This document shows positions 47,901 to 60,060 of a DNA stretch of 64,000 nucleotides, piece by piece. Both the position numbers and the translations under genes were made by a program. The stretch covers positions 34,541,339-34,605,338 of the forward strand of contig CM049316.1 in assembly GCA_026874595.1 (NCBI GenBank), read 5' to 3'. Each line of letters opens with the position of its first letter. Position 1 is the first letter of the stretch. Under the pieces are notes generated by a model that did no database searches, had not been told where the DNA came from, and saw only the letters and a program-made list of their open reading frames with translations. This DNA comes from Sipunculus nudus. Taxonomy: Eukaryota > Annelida > Sipuncula > Golfingiida > Sipunculidae.

Positions 47901-48175
47901 AGGAGTTGCAGTGAATGTGAAAATTAGACTACCGGTCACTCAGTCTTGTTATTGTAAACAAATACTATCATGCACCGAGAACCATAACAACACATTAAAC
48001 AGGGAGATGGGAGATAGTAGGTCCATTAACCATAATCAGGTCTGGTAATCAACTTTTATAAAAAAAAAAAAATCATGATTTTTATTTTTTATATTCAAAT
48101 CAACTTTTATTGATTTAAATCAACTAATGATAAATTAATCATTCCCTCTTATTTATTTACTAAATTAACATTTTT

Positions 48176-49345
48176 AGCTCAGCTGACAATAAGTCATCTG
48201 AGCTATAGTCATGGTCCATTGTCCGTCGTCCGTCCGTCCGTCCGTCTGTCTGGATGTCCGTCTGGATGTCCGTCCGTAAGACCGGCACGTTTCGACACCA
48301 TTGGACCTACGAATCTGAATTTCGGCATACAGTTAGATGTCCCCATCATCTCCTACCATGCCAAAAATTGGGTCAATAGGACTTCGTTCCTTTGAGATAT
48401 TAAGGAAAAACCTCAATTTTTTATTAGAAATCTATTTTCACACTTCAGGACTGCCTAATATCAAAACCACTCATCTGGTTTTCTTCATATTTACCATAAA
48501 TATTCCTCTATATAGTTCCTATGTACATGCCAGATATTAAGTCAGTATTATATAATTTAAAAAAGTTATTGGCCCAAACATAATGCACTTTGTAAAAAAA
48601 TCAGGAAGATATTTTGTCACTTAAGACCCAAAGTGTTAAAGGTAGGGACTTTTTTCCAGTAATACAACTTTAATTAATCAAAATTTAATTGTATACCAAA
48701 ATTAGATCAAAATCTGTTAAATTTTTTTAAATATTGGCAAAAATATAAAATTGGTACCTTAAATTTTGCCCAACTTTGGCCATGGCACGTTTTTTTCCTG
48801 TAAGTACTGTGGATTTAATTTTCACACCATGTATACATAAGGATTTAATCTGTTAAAATCTGAAATTTGAAAATAAAAGCTGCAAAATTAGGCTAGTTAT
48901 TGAATTTTTTTGGAGGCTCTTGTTGTATTCCCTTACATTGTCAAGCAGTCCACTTTGATGACTGTAGGTCATTCAGTGCACATCTCTATGCTCCCCAGGC
49001 TGTTGACATAATTTTAGATGTCCCCAAAATCTCCTACCATACCGAAAATTGGGTCATTAGGACTTTGTTCCTTCGAGATATTAAGGAAAAAAACTCCGTT
49101 TTCCATAAAAAAAGCCATTGTTACACTTCAAGGCTGCCTAATATCAAAACCACTGATCTGTTTTTGATTGTATTTAGTATTCACATTCTTTTATACATTT
49201 TCTATGAACATACCAAAAATTAGGTCAGTATTGAGTATTATTTTGAAGTTATGGGCCAAAACATAATGCTATTTTTTAAAAAATCAGGAAATATATTTAC
49301 TCACATGAGAATTGCTGAACCTGAGACCTTTTTTCAGGAATATAA
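48176..49345 (+). repeat. GTCCGTC-headed repeat, two about 680-bp units
   Basis: Head: AATAAGTCATCTGAGCTATA then GTCCGTCGTCCGTCCGTCC (48222-48280). The phrase GATGTCCCCAWMATCTCCTACCAT occurs at 48337 and 49018, followed in both by AAAATTGGGTCAWTAGGACT and TTGTTCCTTYGAGATATTAA. A short piece (TACCTATGTACATGCCAGAA) recurs at 50811. The head is shared with 10488. The body differs, so it is a related but distinct family. Open frames over it are not genes. Confidence 0.75.
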
Positions 49346-52300
49346 CTTTATTTAATCAAAATTCAATTGTTTACCCAAAATTAGATCTAAATTTTGCAAA
49401 TTTTTCAAGTTATTAGCATAAATAAAAAACAATACCTTAAATTTTGTCCAACTTTGGCACTGTTGATTTAATTTTCCCAGCATATATGCATAAGGATTTA
49501 ATCTTTTAAAATCTGAACTTTCAAAAGAAATTGATTGGAATGAATAGCTTTTATTCATGTTTTCACACACCATGTCAAGTGTTGTTTACATCTAGCCCAC
49601 CTAGTAGTACAGCCTTCACTTGCATTATGTAACCCACCCCAGGCAGCTTACCTTGGCCCAGCTTGGCCACTACTAGCAGGCTTCCCCTCGCCCTGCACTC
49701 ACCCCCCCCCCCAGCTGGTGCATAAACTAGATGAATGTTATAATTTTTCTGTATTTTATTTTATTCTTGGACATGCTACATTTAAGATTTTGTATTGAAC
49801 CACCAGGGTTACAATGATTAAAGTGTACATTTAATTGTGTCCACAAAGTGGTGTATTGCTGTGAAAGTCTGGATGTTCATGAGATAAGCAATTCCTTACT
49901 TCAGAAGAGTAAAAACTTCACCTGGTGTGAAATTGACTATTAATTCCAGTAATTAATTAAAACTGGGATAGTATTTAGCACAATGATATTGTTTGTCCCT
50001 CATTCAACAGACAATGTGTATACTTTATTTGAACAGATGTTTTATTTTGTCAAATTTACTTTTATTTTATTTTGGTGAATAAAATTAAGCATGTCCTGAA
50101 AACTCCAATATGCAAAACTTTTTAATAGTGATTCAAGGAATATTCTTGTAGATGCCATGTTGTGGCATTATTTTCTTTTAAAATCAGTTAAAACATTTAT
50201 GATTTAAAAATAATAAAATATATGTGTATGCATAATATGACCCAATGTTTTTACTCTGTATATAAAATGATTGCAACTTTTGAAACAATTCTAATATTTT
50301 AACTTGTATTTTCAGGTTTTTTAATTAAAAATTTATAAACCTGTAAATAAAAAAATGATACAGATAAAAACTTCTTAATTGAAAAAGTGGATCTGCTTAA
50401 AAAAATAGGATTATATATTAACTTAAATGCATTATTCTCTTGAAAGTGAAATAAAGGTATTAGTCCATTCAGTCCACTTGCCTGTCCATCTGTAAATTTT
50501 TGTATGCAACACAGTATCTCAAAACTTTTACTGTTTTTCTTCATGACAGTCTTGTCAGAGTATTAGTTTGCAATCATATTGCATATTTAGAACTTTACTA
50601 TAACCAAATAGGAGGGCCCCTTTCCTCTTAGCTTTTCATATTCTTATATTAATGAAAAACATTACAATAGAATATTTCTACATCCACCTTCGTGCTGCCC
50701 TCACTTTTCCCTTCTCTGAACACCATCCCAAAGTCAGCCTCAGTAAGCAAGAACAAGATGAATCAGATATATTCATACTTTAATATTTTGTATAACTATT
50801 CGTCCATAGGTACCTATGTACATGCCAGAAATTATGTCAATATTGTGTAATATGTAGACATAGTGGGCATCACAATAATGTACCTTGTCAAGACTAAAGA
50901 GATATTGTGTCATACAGTCACATATTCATAAATCACTTCATCAGCATAGTTAATCATAACATCATATCTGTCAAATTGAACGCTTGCAGACTACCATACA
51001 CTTTAGATCCTTCAACAAATAGCCTTATCATCTACTACTGCTTATTACTGCTGTCATTGCATTCATATTTGCTCAAATATATCACAATTTTCAACCCCTC
51101 CTAAATAAATAAAAAATAAACCACTTTATTTGACTCTATTAATCCATCAGTCAGGTAATTTCATTTATCATTTACTCACATATTACATTACATTCCTAAT
51201 AGCCCAACATGTACATGATATTCATAAGCTTTATCGACTCGATATAGTATCACAGTGGAGAAACATTTATAGTCCAATCACGATCAGCTGAGCGCCGTGA
51301 CCCATGGGTCCCTTGTTTTAAATAAAGATTATTATGACAGCATATCAAAGTATTTAAGAGAGTAATATCTAGCAGCATTAGAAAATGACAGGGTACCAAA
51401 TCAGTCCACCTTCTTACTAAATCAGCTGTAAAGTTTATAATGACCTGTATAGGGAACTGGGTTTCAATATTAACTTAAATAACAGTGATAATTTTTAAAT
51501 ATGCATCCTGGTCAGTTCAAAGCTTACAAAAATAATTTCAGATTATTTTGAATTTTTGTAGCAGAGGATCTGCAGTTTTTTTTACATTATGTAATAAATA
51601 ATGCAGTGATATCTATAGCAATTGTTCAATTAACTTTAAAAGAATCAATTTTAATGATTTTAAAGATTTTTTTACACTAATTTTAATCATGATTTGAATC
51701 ACAATTTAAATCAAGTGATTTGAATCAAACAAGTCCTGACCATAATAGTTTACTGATAAACTTTTGTATTAAGCCAAAATGAACAAAATGTGTGAGATTA
51801 TACACATATTATTGAATTGTTTATTTTCCTTTAATAACACCCAGAATGCTCTTGCGGACTACCACATGCTGCCATCTGTTAGCTGTTTTTGACACTAAAA
51901 GTATTCAAATGGCAGGGCAGGACATTGAATGCAGATCCAAATAAAGGGGTTGAGTTGGGGAGGGGGGTCCAGTAGGCTTGTTTTTCCTTGGCAGAGGTAT
52001 GTGCTCTTCTGAGTTCCCATAGCACTTGCTTCCATTTTATTATATAACATGGTGTCACCCAGGCCTGGTGCTTACTGCACCCCCAGGTCCTGGGTGATAA
52101 ATCATCCCCATTGCTTGGTCATAACAACAAGGAAACACCAAGGATGCACCATTTTGAGAGTGACACCACAGATTTCCCATTAAGCTAACAGAGCACATGC
52201 TGCCAGTACTCATCCTGGGTTTGGGCCAGCTGTGAAAATCACACCACTCCATTGCTATGATTAGTTCTCTCAACCTCCCAGCTTTAACACCTGTGCTCAA

Positions 52301-52380
52301 CCTTATGACCACAGAGGCTAGTCTGAGTACCATTCTAATTCTATGTAAGTTGGTTACCTTTCTGATATCAATGTCTTTCA
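49346..52380. other. Non-coding stretch upstream of the PRMT gene
   Basis: AT-rich, with a C-run at 49701-49712. It should contain the PRMT promoter and 5' UTR exon, but I cannot locate either. The only repeat noticed is the fragment at about 50800-50890. Confidence 0.4.
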
Positions 52381-52384
52381 GGGG
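52372..52384 (+). promoter_or_regulatory. Probable 3' splice site of a 5' UTR intron, and start context
   Basis: ATCAATGTCTTTCAG (AG at 52380-52381) lies 3 bases before the ATG at 52385 (CAG|GGGATGGCGG). It fits an acceptor well and implies a non-coding first exon farther upstream. GGGATGG is a fair start context (G at +4). Confidence 0.6.
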
Positions 52385-52630
52385 ATGGCGGATGTTGGCG
52401 GTGACAATCAGGAGAACTTAGACCAGATGGAGGAGGGGGATGTGGAATATTTCCAGAGTTATGAGAACCTGGACGTCCACAGACTAATGCTACAGGACAG
52501 GCCACGCACAATGGCGTACAAACAGTACATCGAGAAGAACAAGGATTTGTTCTCCGGTAAAGTAGTGGTGGACGTGGGAGCAGGGACTGGCATTCTCTCC
52601 CTCTTTGCAGCGAGAGCAGGGGCAAAACAG
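52385..52630 (+). other. PRMT6: PRMT coding exon 1
   Basis: 246 bases, phase 0 at both coding ends. It encodes the N-terminal helix and the SAM-binding motif I. The donor is GTTAGC. Reading through the donor gives only eight more residues before a stop, so the splice is required. Confidence 0.92.
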
Positions 52631-55600
52631 GTTAGCTGTCAACAGTTATCTTCATGAATGTTAAATATATTTAAATGTCATTTCTACTTTTATTGGCATT
52701 TAAAATTGTATGAAACATAAATAAAATCCAAATGTAGAGGGTACCACCATGTGTGATTTGGATTTAAAACAGACTGATTATAGGCTAATCACAGATTCCT
52801 GTATAGCAACCATGAAAAATCTTATGTTTGAAATTCTTACTGACATAAGTGACAACTTGTAACTTAATTCTTATATAGTAAAAGGGAGGGGTGTATCTCT
52901 TTTTCTCAGAATTCTGAATGAATTGAAGGCACAGTGACCAACCCATGGAAAGTAATGCCAAATATTTGTGGCTACAAGATCTCAGTATCATACATCAATG
53001 CATATGATGAATTTCAAGAGGACCTTGTTGTAAGACATCAGGCCTACCTACCACCCCTCTTATTATGTCTCCCCTCCCAAGGGAGTGTTTGGTCTGTCGG
53101 TGGTGTCGATAGTCATTTTCAGTGCCTGTTTCATTACTTGTGAACAAGATAACTTTTGAATTCCAATTTTTTACCAAATTTGAAATTTGAATTGTTTTTA
53201 ACCAATATCTTGGACAAGTTCAGTCTTCATCTTTAAGGTCAAATCAGCAGAAATGGAAATATTCTGTTTAGACTATAACTATTGAACCGCTCAATAAACT
53301 TTCATGGAATTTATTATGTGAAATGATTCATTAAAAAACTGGGAAGTGTTCAGAAACTGGTGACTTTCATCTTCAAGGTAAAATCAGTCTAAATAGAAAT
53401 TATTTGTGAATGCTCTGACTTTAGAAGTAGTCTGTCATTTATTCCTTAAATTTAGGGATGGGAGGCCAGTGGGGGGGGGGGGGGGGAGATATATATATTT
53501 GTTTTTGTAATGCAAGAACAACCCCATTCTATTCTGTATTTGGTCAGACCCATTTGTAATAGGCTCTGTAATAGGGCAGAGGGCCCTTCACATTGCCTCT
53601 GGTGCCTGAAGGGGATGAGTAACAGTGTTGGAGGTCTCGAGGCCGGTCTTGGCCTCGAGGCCGGTCTCGAGGCCGGGTTTTGCCGGCATCGGTCTTGGCC
53701 TTGGCCTCGGAAGGCCATGACTCAGACTCGGCCTCGAGCCCTCCGGCCTCGGTGACTCGGGACAGACGGGTCCGAGGCCGGCCCGAGGCTGCGCACGTTT
53801 GACCTTTTTTTGAATTTACTCAGCTTGCATTTGTGAACAGGATTCGAATTTTAGGGGGCCTGTGGGCCAATCACCCGTATTTTTTGGCTCACTTCCGTGA
53901 AATGTGAAGGTGCAAGCTTGTTTGGCCCGTAAAAATCTGCCTTCAGGTGCTAGACATATAGCCCTTCTATTTTTAATCTCCCTCAGTCTCCATGTAGATA
54001 TTCTTAATTTCCATAATGAAAGCCTTTGACAGGTATTACCCGACGTAGCCGATCATTTAATTTGAACCTTTTAAATTAGTCTGATTGTGCCTACATACAA
54101 GGAACGATCGGTACACTCTCGTACGCCGGTGAGAGGAGAAAAACTGCCGGTAAACCGCTCCCAAAGTTTCAACACTTGCAAGAGTGAAACGCGCCATGAA
54201 CTGCCTTATTAACATGCACAAACGTTATAAATAAAGGGGGGATCGTGTAAAAGGACACACTGAGCAATAAGAAACCATTCTCGTTAGATTACAAATAAAG
54301 CGCAAGTTCATCGTTGTCGCATTAAATTAGTTCTCTCGACATTCGTAATGTCAACCGGCCATGTTGGCATTTAAACCATATATGGCACGTTGCCTAACAT
54401 GCAGTTGATTTGCATAGATCCGTGCCTAGCCAGTGCACGCATACGTTCTTGTGATTGGCGGAGAGATGAAGTGTCATAGATAGAGAGCCAATAAGAGGTT
54501 CGTAGTAAAATCCACCCAATGTGACTTCATTCATGACAATTTTGGCGGGAAAATATTCACTGAAATCGCTTCGCCTTCGGTTGTTTTTTAGTGTTTGTTT
54601 TTCTAGCTAAGATCCTGGCGGCACCGTGAGTATATAAAGCAAATGACGCAAGGCTATAATGGAACCTGCAACTAACGATGTCTGGTGCACGGTCTCCACA
54701 AATCAGATGTTTGTAATCGCAAGAATTGTGCAATTTCCCCGGTTCTGTAACGATCATAACAGGGTTTTGGCAGCAGACGGTTTCTAGCGAATCGTCCCTA
54801 TACCATCCATAACTGATTTGATTAATTTAAGCGACTGTGTATACCGTATACTTTTTGTAATGTTTCGATTTAACTGCCTTTGTTTACGTCAATTTATTTC
54901 ATTTGATTAATAGCGTTTAAAATAAACCTGGAACCTCGTTTGATTTAAATAAGAAAAAAGAAAGATATTTCCCAGCCGTGCGGCGTTTCATGTGGAGACG
55001 TTGAAAGGGTACAGAAGATCAACATTATTTGCTAAGTCATTAATAAAAGAAAAATAAAATATAATCAACACTAGGCAGCGCCGTGCCCGTCGTTGAATTT
55101 TATTATTTTTCTAGTTTATATGCTGGTACGTTATTTAACAAGTATTTTGCCCGGGTGACTATAGTTAAGTGGATTTTCTAAAATAAAGAAAATGACATGA
55201 CAATTAAATTAACAGACTGGGAAAATAGATCGAGAGATCAGTCTAATTGTCCGTGAGAGTAATATTATCTCGCCCGAGTTCCATTCTGGACAAAATCCAC
55301 GCATATTAAATGAGTGTTATTAATTACAAATAAATAATTATTTGTGCATGAGTGTTTTTTTAGCGGGATCTTTTCCAAGTGGGAATTCCCCAGAAATGTC
55401 ACTTATTTGTGACCGTGCCCCGTGATTTTCCTGTTAGCCGGCGCAAACACATGTGTGGACAGAAAACTTGAACTGGGTTGGGTTACGCGTGTGAGCAGAG
55501 CGAATGCATGAGCACAGTATAATCGCTGCTTTTGGAGTGTACATGCAAGGCACGGAGAATCCTTTGGAAACTGTTGACAAACGATACTACCCTTCTGGGT

Positions 55601-57428
55601 CAAACTGCGTTTTATCAGCATAACTTTGTACAGTTTTGTATACTTTGTAACTTATGGATCCGGGACACATCACGACTTATAAGACCATCACTAAAAAAAA
55701 ACATATACTCATATACAGACTATTGTGGCCCAAAATTTGCATTAGGGCGAGGTTTAACGTTATTAAAAATATCGTCGGGGTAAATACATTGCTGGCAGGA
55801 AGGATAGGCCTAAAATACGTGCAGCATTTCTTGGAATGGTCCAGATGAACCACAAAAAGTTTTATCCTCTATATCTAGGCATATATACGCTATATAGGCA
55901 TATATATTGTACCTGCGTGAATGAAATATTTGCCTTCTTAAATATAGGCAGTTAAACTGGTAGATCGCGGTGATGCGGCCTCAGCCTCGGCCTTGGCCTC
56001 GGACATTGGTGACTCGGACTTGGCCTTGGCCTCGGATGGCGGTGACTCGGCCTCGGCCTTGGCCTCGGACGGTGGTGACTCGGTCTCGGCCTTGGCCTCG
56101 GAGTTTGGTGACTCGACTACAACACTGATGAGTAATGGCGCTATTCAGCCATTGCTGAAGCTATTAGTAATATAGACTGGCAGTCCATGTTTTGCTTAGT
56201 AATAACAACCCTTCCAAATCGAACAGACCTTTCGGCCATTTGGTGATTTTTAACTTAAATTGCTTTGTAGTTTTCTTTTATCCATTGTTGAAATCCTTAC
56301 CCATGACTCTGAGATTAAAAAAAAATTGCACTTACAGTCAATCCCATTTCCATAAACTTATCCTCATGTTAGCAGCCTCTTAATATTGGCAAGAGTACTG
56401 GTATCTGTTGTTTTGTTGAATAGATTGCAGCAAGGAATGCAATCTATTTGAATGAAATGGAATAGTTCTTGATTTAAAACAATTAAAAATATATTATTGC
56501 GGACTTCAGTAATTAAGTATGAAATCATTCGTTATTATATTGGACAATATGTGTTAAAATCACTTTGCGTCAATTACAGGTATACAGCATTGAGGCCAGC
56601 TCGATGAGCCAGGCGAGTAAAGAAATTGTGGCAGTAAACGGCTACAGTGATGTCATAACAGTACTGCACGGAAAAGCTGAAGACATTTCACTCCCAGATG
56701 ATGTCAAGGCAGACATATTGATATCAGAGTGGATGGGATTTTATTTACTTCATGAATCCATGTTGGATTCCATAATTGTTGCGAGGGACAAGTTTCTTAA
56801 ATCTAATGGGATCATGTTGCCTTCATCAGCATCATTATATCTCTGTCCTGTATCTGTGCCTGCCTATTGGTCAGAACATCTCGATTTCTGGCATGACGTA
56901 TATGGATTTGATTTAACTCCATTGCAGCCAGCAGCTCAAATGAATGTATTATCTCAGCCAGCGATAATTCAAGTGGAGCCATCACAGTGTTTAGCGGAAC
57001 CAAAATTAGTAACACACTTAGAATTACAGTATGTGGCCCAGGAAGACTTGTATAAAATCATTAGCATGTTTAAGTTTAATATTCGTAAAAATGCAGTGCT
57101 GCATGGGTTTGCCTGCTGGTTCAGTGCTGGTTTCGATGAGGGGAATGCTGTGATGCTAGATACAGGTCCGGAGGCTGCCATTACACACTGGAAACAGACT
57201 GTAATACTGCTGCCCAGTCCGCTGTTAGTTAGTGTCATTGAGCAGGTTGAATGTGGTTTAGAACTTGAGCAGGATCCTGAAAATAAGAGGAGGTATAACA
57301 TCAGTGTTGATGTAAAAGATGAGGAAGATGATGATGATGATGGTGATGGTGCTGCAGAGGCTGAGGCTGCCACAGATATGATGTCTGATGATGTAAAGGA
57401 GGCAATATTCAAAGTGATGAAACACTGA
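52385..57428 (+). CDS. PRMT6: Type I protein arginine methyltransferase, PRMT6/Art8-like (2 coding exons, 364 aa)
   Basis: Transfers methyl groups from S-adenosylmethionine to arginine side chains, forming asymmetric dimethylarginine (family knowledge). PRMT6 acts mainly in the nucleus on histones and other proteins. Coding exons are 52385-52630 (82 codons) and 56580-57428 (282 codons plus TGA), joined in phase 0 by ACAG|GTTAGC and ATTACAG|GTATAC. Residues seen: YFQSY 22-26, motif I VVDVGAGTG 61-69, post-I IEAS with E87, double-E loop SEWMGFYLLHE 131-141 (E132, E141) and THW loop 284-286. All catalytic residues are present. The C-terminus has an acidic run (328-338) and a short tail. Length agrees with human PRMT6 (375) and Drosophila Art8 (about 340). 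YENLDVHRLMLQDRPRT and EWMGFYLLHE resemble Art8 and PRMT6 more than PRMT1. PRMT2 similarity in the second half leaves the orthology open. No SH3, zinc-finger or myristoylation feature is seen. Confidence 0.92.
53615..53622. repeat. Left target-site duplication of hAT-3
   Basis: ATGAGTAA, identical to 56128-56135. Confidence 0.85.
53623..56127. mobile_element. hAT-type DNA transposon in the PRMT intron, 2505 bp (hAT-3)
   Basis: The left end is CAGTGTTGGAGGTCTCGAG. The right end is GACTCGACTACAACACTG, reverse complement CAGTGTTGTAGTCGAGTC. The 8 flanking bases ATGAGTAA are identical on both sides (53615-53622 and 56128-56135). Subterminal arrays of GGCCTCGG/GGTCTCGAGGCC fill 53630-53790 on the left and 55970-56118 on the right. 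The right array is three exact-period 33-bp units (GGTGACTCGG at 56008, 56041, 56074 and 56107). The interior is richer in GC than the surrounding intron. No transposase was found, so the copy is non-autonomous. Its right terminus is nearly identical to that of hAT-1. Frames such as 55993-56175 are translations of the array. Confidence 0.9.
54454..54631 (+). promoter_or_regulatory. Promoter-like cluster inside hAT-3 (CCAAT boxes, E2F-like site)
   Basis: Three CCAAT motifs lie at 54454-54458 (inverted, ATTGG), 54488-54492 and 54516-54520. GTGACTTCATTCATGAC follows, then TTTGGCGGGAAAAT (54541-54554), close to the E2F consensus. About 70 bases on is CACC|GTGAGT (54626), a good 5' splice site. 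The arrangement looks like a TATA-less promoter plus first-exon donor, possibly that of the parental transposase gene. Inference only. Confidence 0.4.
56128..56135. repeat. Right target-site duplication of hAT-3
   Basis: ATGAGTAA, identical to 53615-53622. Confidence 0.85.
56580..57428 (+). other. PRMT6: PRMT coding exon 2 (terminal)
   Basis: 849 bases including TGA. It carries the post-I acidic residue, the double-E loop, the beta-barrel with the THW loop and the acidic tail. The acceptor is CGTCAATTACAG. No further introns interrupt it, whereas many PRMT genes have several. Confidence 0.92.
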
Positions 57429-57637
57429 TATGGGCCTCTTTAAGATATTCACAGATATATCAAACTGCAGCGTGAAATGATGTAGAAAATGATGCTTAAG
57501 ATATTGCTACAGAGTCTGAGTTCCCAGTTGTTATAACTAGTTGTATACCCAAATTTCCAACATACAACCTGTGACATCCATGTTTTAGAGAATACACAGA
57601 ATGGCAGACTCATGAGCAGTTTGAAGAAACTGGGATA

Positions 57638-57643
57638 AATAAA
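57638..57643 (+). terminator. Proximal AATAAA poly(A) signal of PRMT
   Basis: AATAAA 210 bases after the stop codon, within GGGATAAATAAACC. T/G-rich text follows only weakly. Confidence 0.45.
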
Positions 57644-58563
57644 CCTATCAGTCTTTTATAAGGGGGAATGATGAGACATGAAAGTATTTCCAGGACACAA
57701 TTTATCTGCAGAGAGAGTTGGGTGCCAAAGAGCTGTGTATCAGCAAACTTTACTGGGAAATATTGCTTTTTTTGGTAAAAACCAAAATCCTCAATTTGCA
57801 GTAGGACCCCTTACAATGTCAGAGAGTACATGATCAGAGCGGTTAGATATTGCAGATGTACATGAAAAAGACCCTTTAATAGAAGATCTTAGCCTAGGTC
57901 AAAACTGGAACACTCCCGGTGTGCTAAAGGCTAACTTTTTTTTAATATTTTTCCCTGCATGTTTGTCTCTCAGATATAACTGTTAAATACTGTTATATTG
58001 GCCTGTTATTATTAATATCATTCAATTCTTGAAGAATTGTGCTTGTGAGCAAATACAACCATCTAAACTAATTCAACTTAACTTTGGATGCTGCTTGTTG
58101 AACTGATGGACATCGTAGTATTAAATTATTAGTAAGACACGCTTGTGCAGTGGAAACTATATAATAATTATGGCCTATTATTCCAATTAACTTATGTACT
58201 CCTATTTAAAGCTTCTTGTAGAAGCCATGTTACTAGGCACCTTACTTTACCAGGAATATCATTAGTATGTGATTTCTGTCAGATTCAGTGGGGTACACTG
58301 TACATTTCAGTCAGTGTTAGTCATATTTTTCATCTAGATGAATCATAAAATTAGATGAAACAGGAACATGATTCAGAGTCTGTGGCAAACAATATATATA
58401 CATATGTAAATAATAGTTTTGCATAAATATTCATATATATATTTAATGCGAATTTAGATTACCTTTGTAATCATATGTACCACGTATAAAAAACAAAGGA
58501 AAAATTCAGCCAAATGTGAAGGTCTGTGTTAAATTCTATAATATTCTTTCAGCTGAATTGCCA

Positions 58564-58569
58564 AATAAA
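58564..58569 (+). terminator. Distal AATAAA poly(A) signal of PRMT
   Basis: AATAAA in GCCAAATAAATTTTATAACT, followed 35-65 bases later by TTGTGTGTACCTGGTTGGTTG, a typical GT-rich downstream element. It would give a 3' UTR of about 1.15 kb. This is the better of the two signals. Confidence 0.55.
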
Positions 58570-58864
58570 TTTTATAACTGTATTGCACTTTTATTCTAAT
58601 CAGATAATTGTGTGTACCTGGTTGGTTGTTTTCTTATATTTGACACAGTTGATAAACCTACTAAGGCATGTTGTAGATGCAGATAATATTGTGTGCTAAA
58701 AATTTTTTTTTGTCCAAAACGCATTTCGTGGGGCATTTGAATTTATGGATAGATAAAGAAAATCTGAGCAATTCTTGGTTTAGGCTATTAATACAGGTAC
58801 GCAATGAAAACGAGAACATTATAAAAGGTAATTCATTGGTAATTGACTTATACAGAAAAACTTG

Positions 58865-59037
58865 TGTTGTGGGACCACCCACTGGAATGTCCAAAAGTGG
58901 TCATAATTCACAGGTGGTCTTATTTTACACTATACAGGTCCATTTCAACCAGTGTGAATCCTTTCGGTTCACCCAAGGGTGGTCTTAATAGACAGGTGGT
59001 TTTATAAGATGGATGGTCTTTTAGACAGGTTCCACTG
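58865..59037. repeat. GGTGGTCTT...GACAGGT repeats ending AGGTTCCACTGTA
   Basis: Degenerate units of GGTGGTCTTATTTTACA, GGTGGTCTTAATAGACA, GGTGGTTTTATAAGATG and GATGGTCTTTTAGACA end in GGTTCCACTGTA. This resembles transposon termini seen in many animal genomes (CCACTGTA end). Only a fragment is present. Confidence 0.6.
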
Positions 59038-59039
59038 TA

Positions 59040-60060
59040 TGTTATAATGCATAAATTGAGTGTCATGATATATAACTTACCTGTTCATCCATCAAAAACC
59101 TGTGAAAGTGAACATTTCGTGTTTAAAATTCCCCCTTCATAATCAATTTGGGTTGAACTCAATATCGTTGATGATTAATGTGATCTTGCCTTCAGGGAAA
59201 CATTTTGTTAGCACTGAACCGTCTTACACGTCTCTCTTTGCAAAGATTAATGTTTTTTTCTGAATTTGCATAACACACACTAAAGTGTGATCAGATTCCT
59301 GGTAATGTTCCGGATCAAAAAGGTGAGCGGAGGTATGCAGTTTCTGGGTGCATTCTCGTTAATGATGAAAAGTACGTAGCTTGTACACTGAAGTCAGAAC
59401 ATCGTTTTAGCTGGCAGGGCTATCTGCTTCCAGATTCAATTGGTATACGTTGGCACTATTCACTTCCTTTCTATATACACTTAGGTTACAAATAAAACCG
59501 TTTGAGAACTTTAATACTATTGAAACAAATGGCTATTTTGAAGGAAATCCGGAAAATTAAGTACCTAGCGTTTGTGTAGGTATGCAGTCCCTGACTGCTC
59601 TTTTTTGACATTCTAATATCAAGTTATGATATCAACATTGTGAATATATTTTGCATAAAAATGCTACAGTATAATAAAATGTGAAAAAATATGGCTAAAA
59701 ATCGCCTTAGAGATACTGACAAGTTGATATAAGCCCCCTAAAGAGCACATGATGTGCTCTTCCTGGTGTAACATAATGCATGGGTTAAATAAGAAAAGAA
59801 AAAAGTCATAAAAAATATATGAAAGTATCATCAAAACATACACCTTTCAAAAGGATGCACAAACCATTTAAAATTTTAATACTATATTTTGTACTTGATA
59901 TATAAATTTAAACGACATTTGGATCGATTTTAAATGAAGGGATGCAACCCAATAGTGGTCCTATATTTGACACCATTCCGAATTATGCATTTGAAAAACC
60001 GGTATTGAATAAAGCTTGAAAATGTCATTAATGTCAGAGTAACTTAGTGACATTTACCAC
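59040..60060. other. Non-coding stretch
   Basis: No gene or repeat recognised. Confidence 0.5.

Noticed and set aside
55993-56175. Ser/Asp/Ala-rich open frame in the PRMT intron
   Set aside because: Translation of the 33-bp subterminal array of the hAT element, not an alternative PRMT exon.
56969-57412. 147-codon minus-strand frame opposite PRMT exon 2
   Set aside because: Antisense shadow of a real coding exon. The serine run is the complement of the acidic tail.
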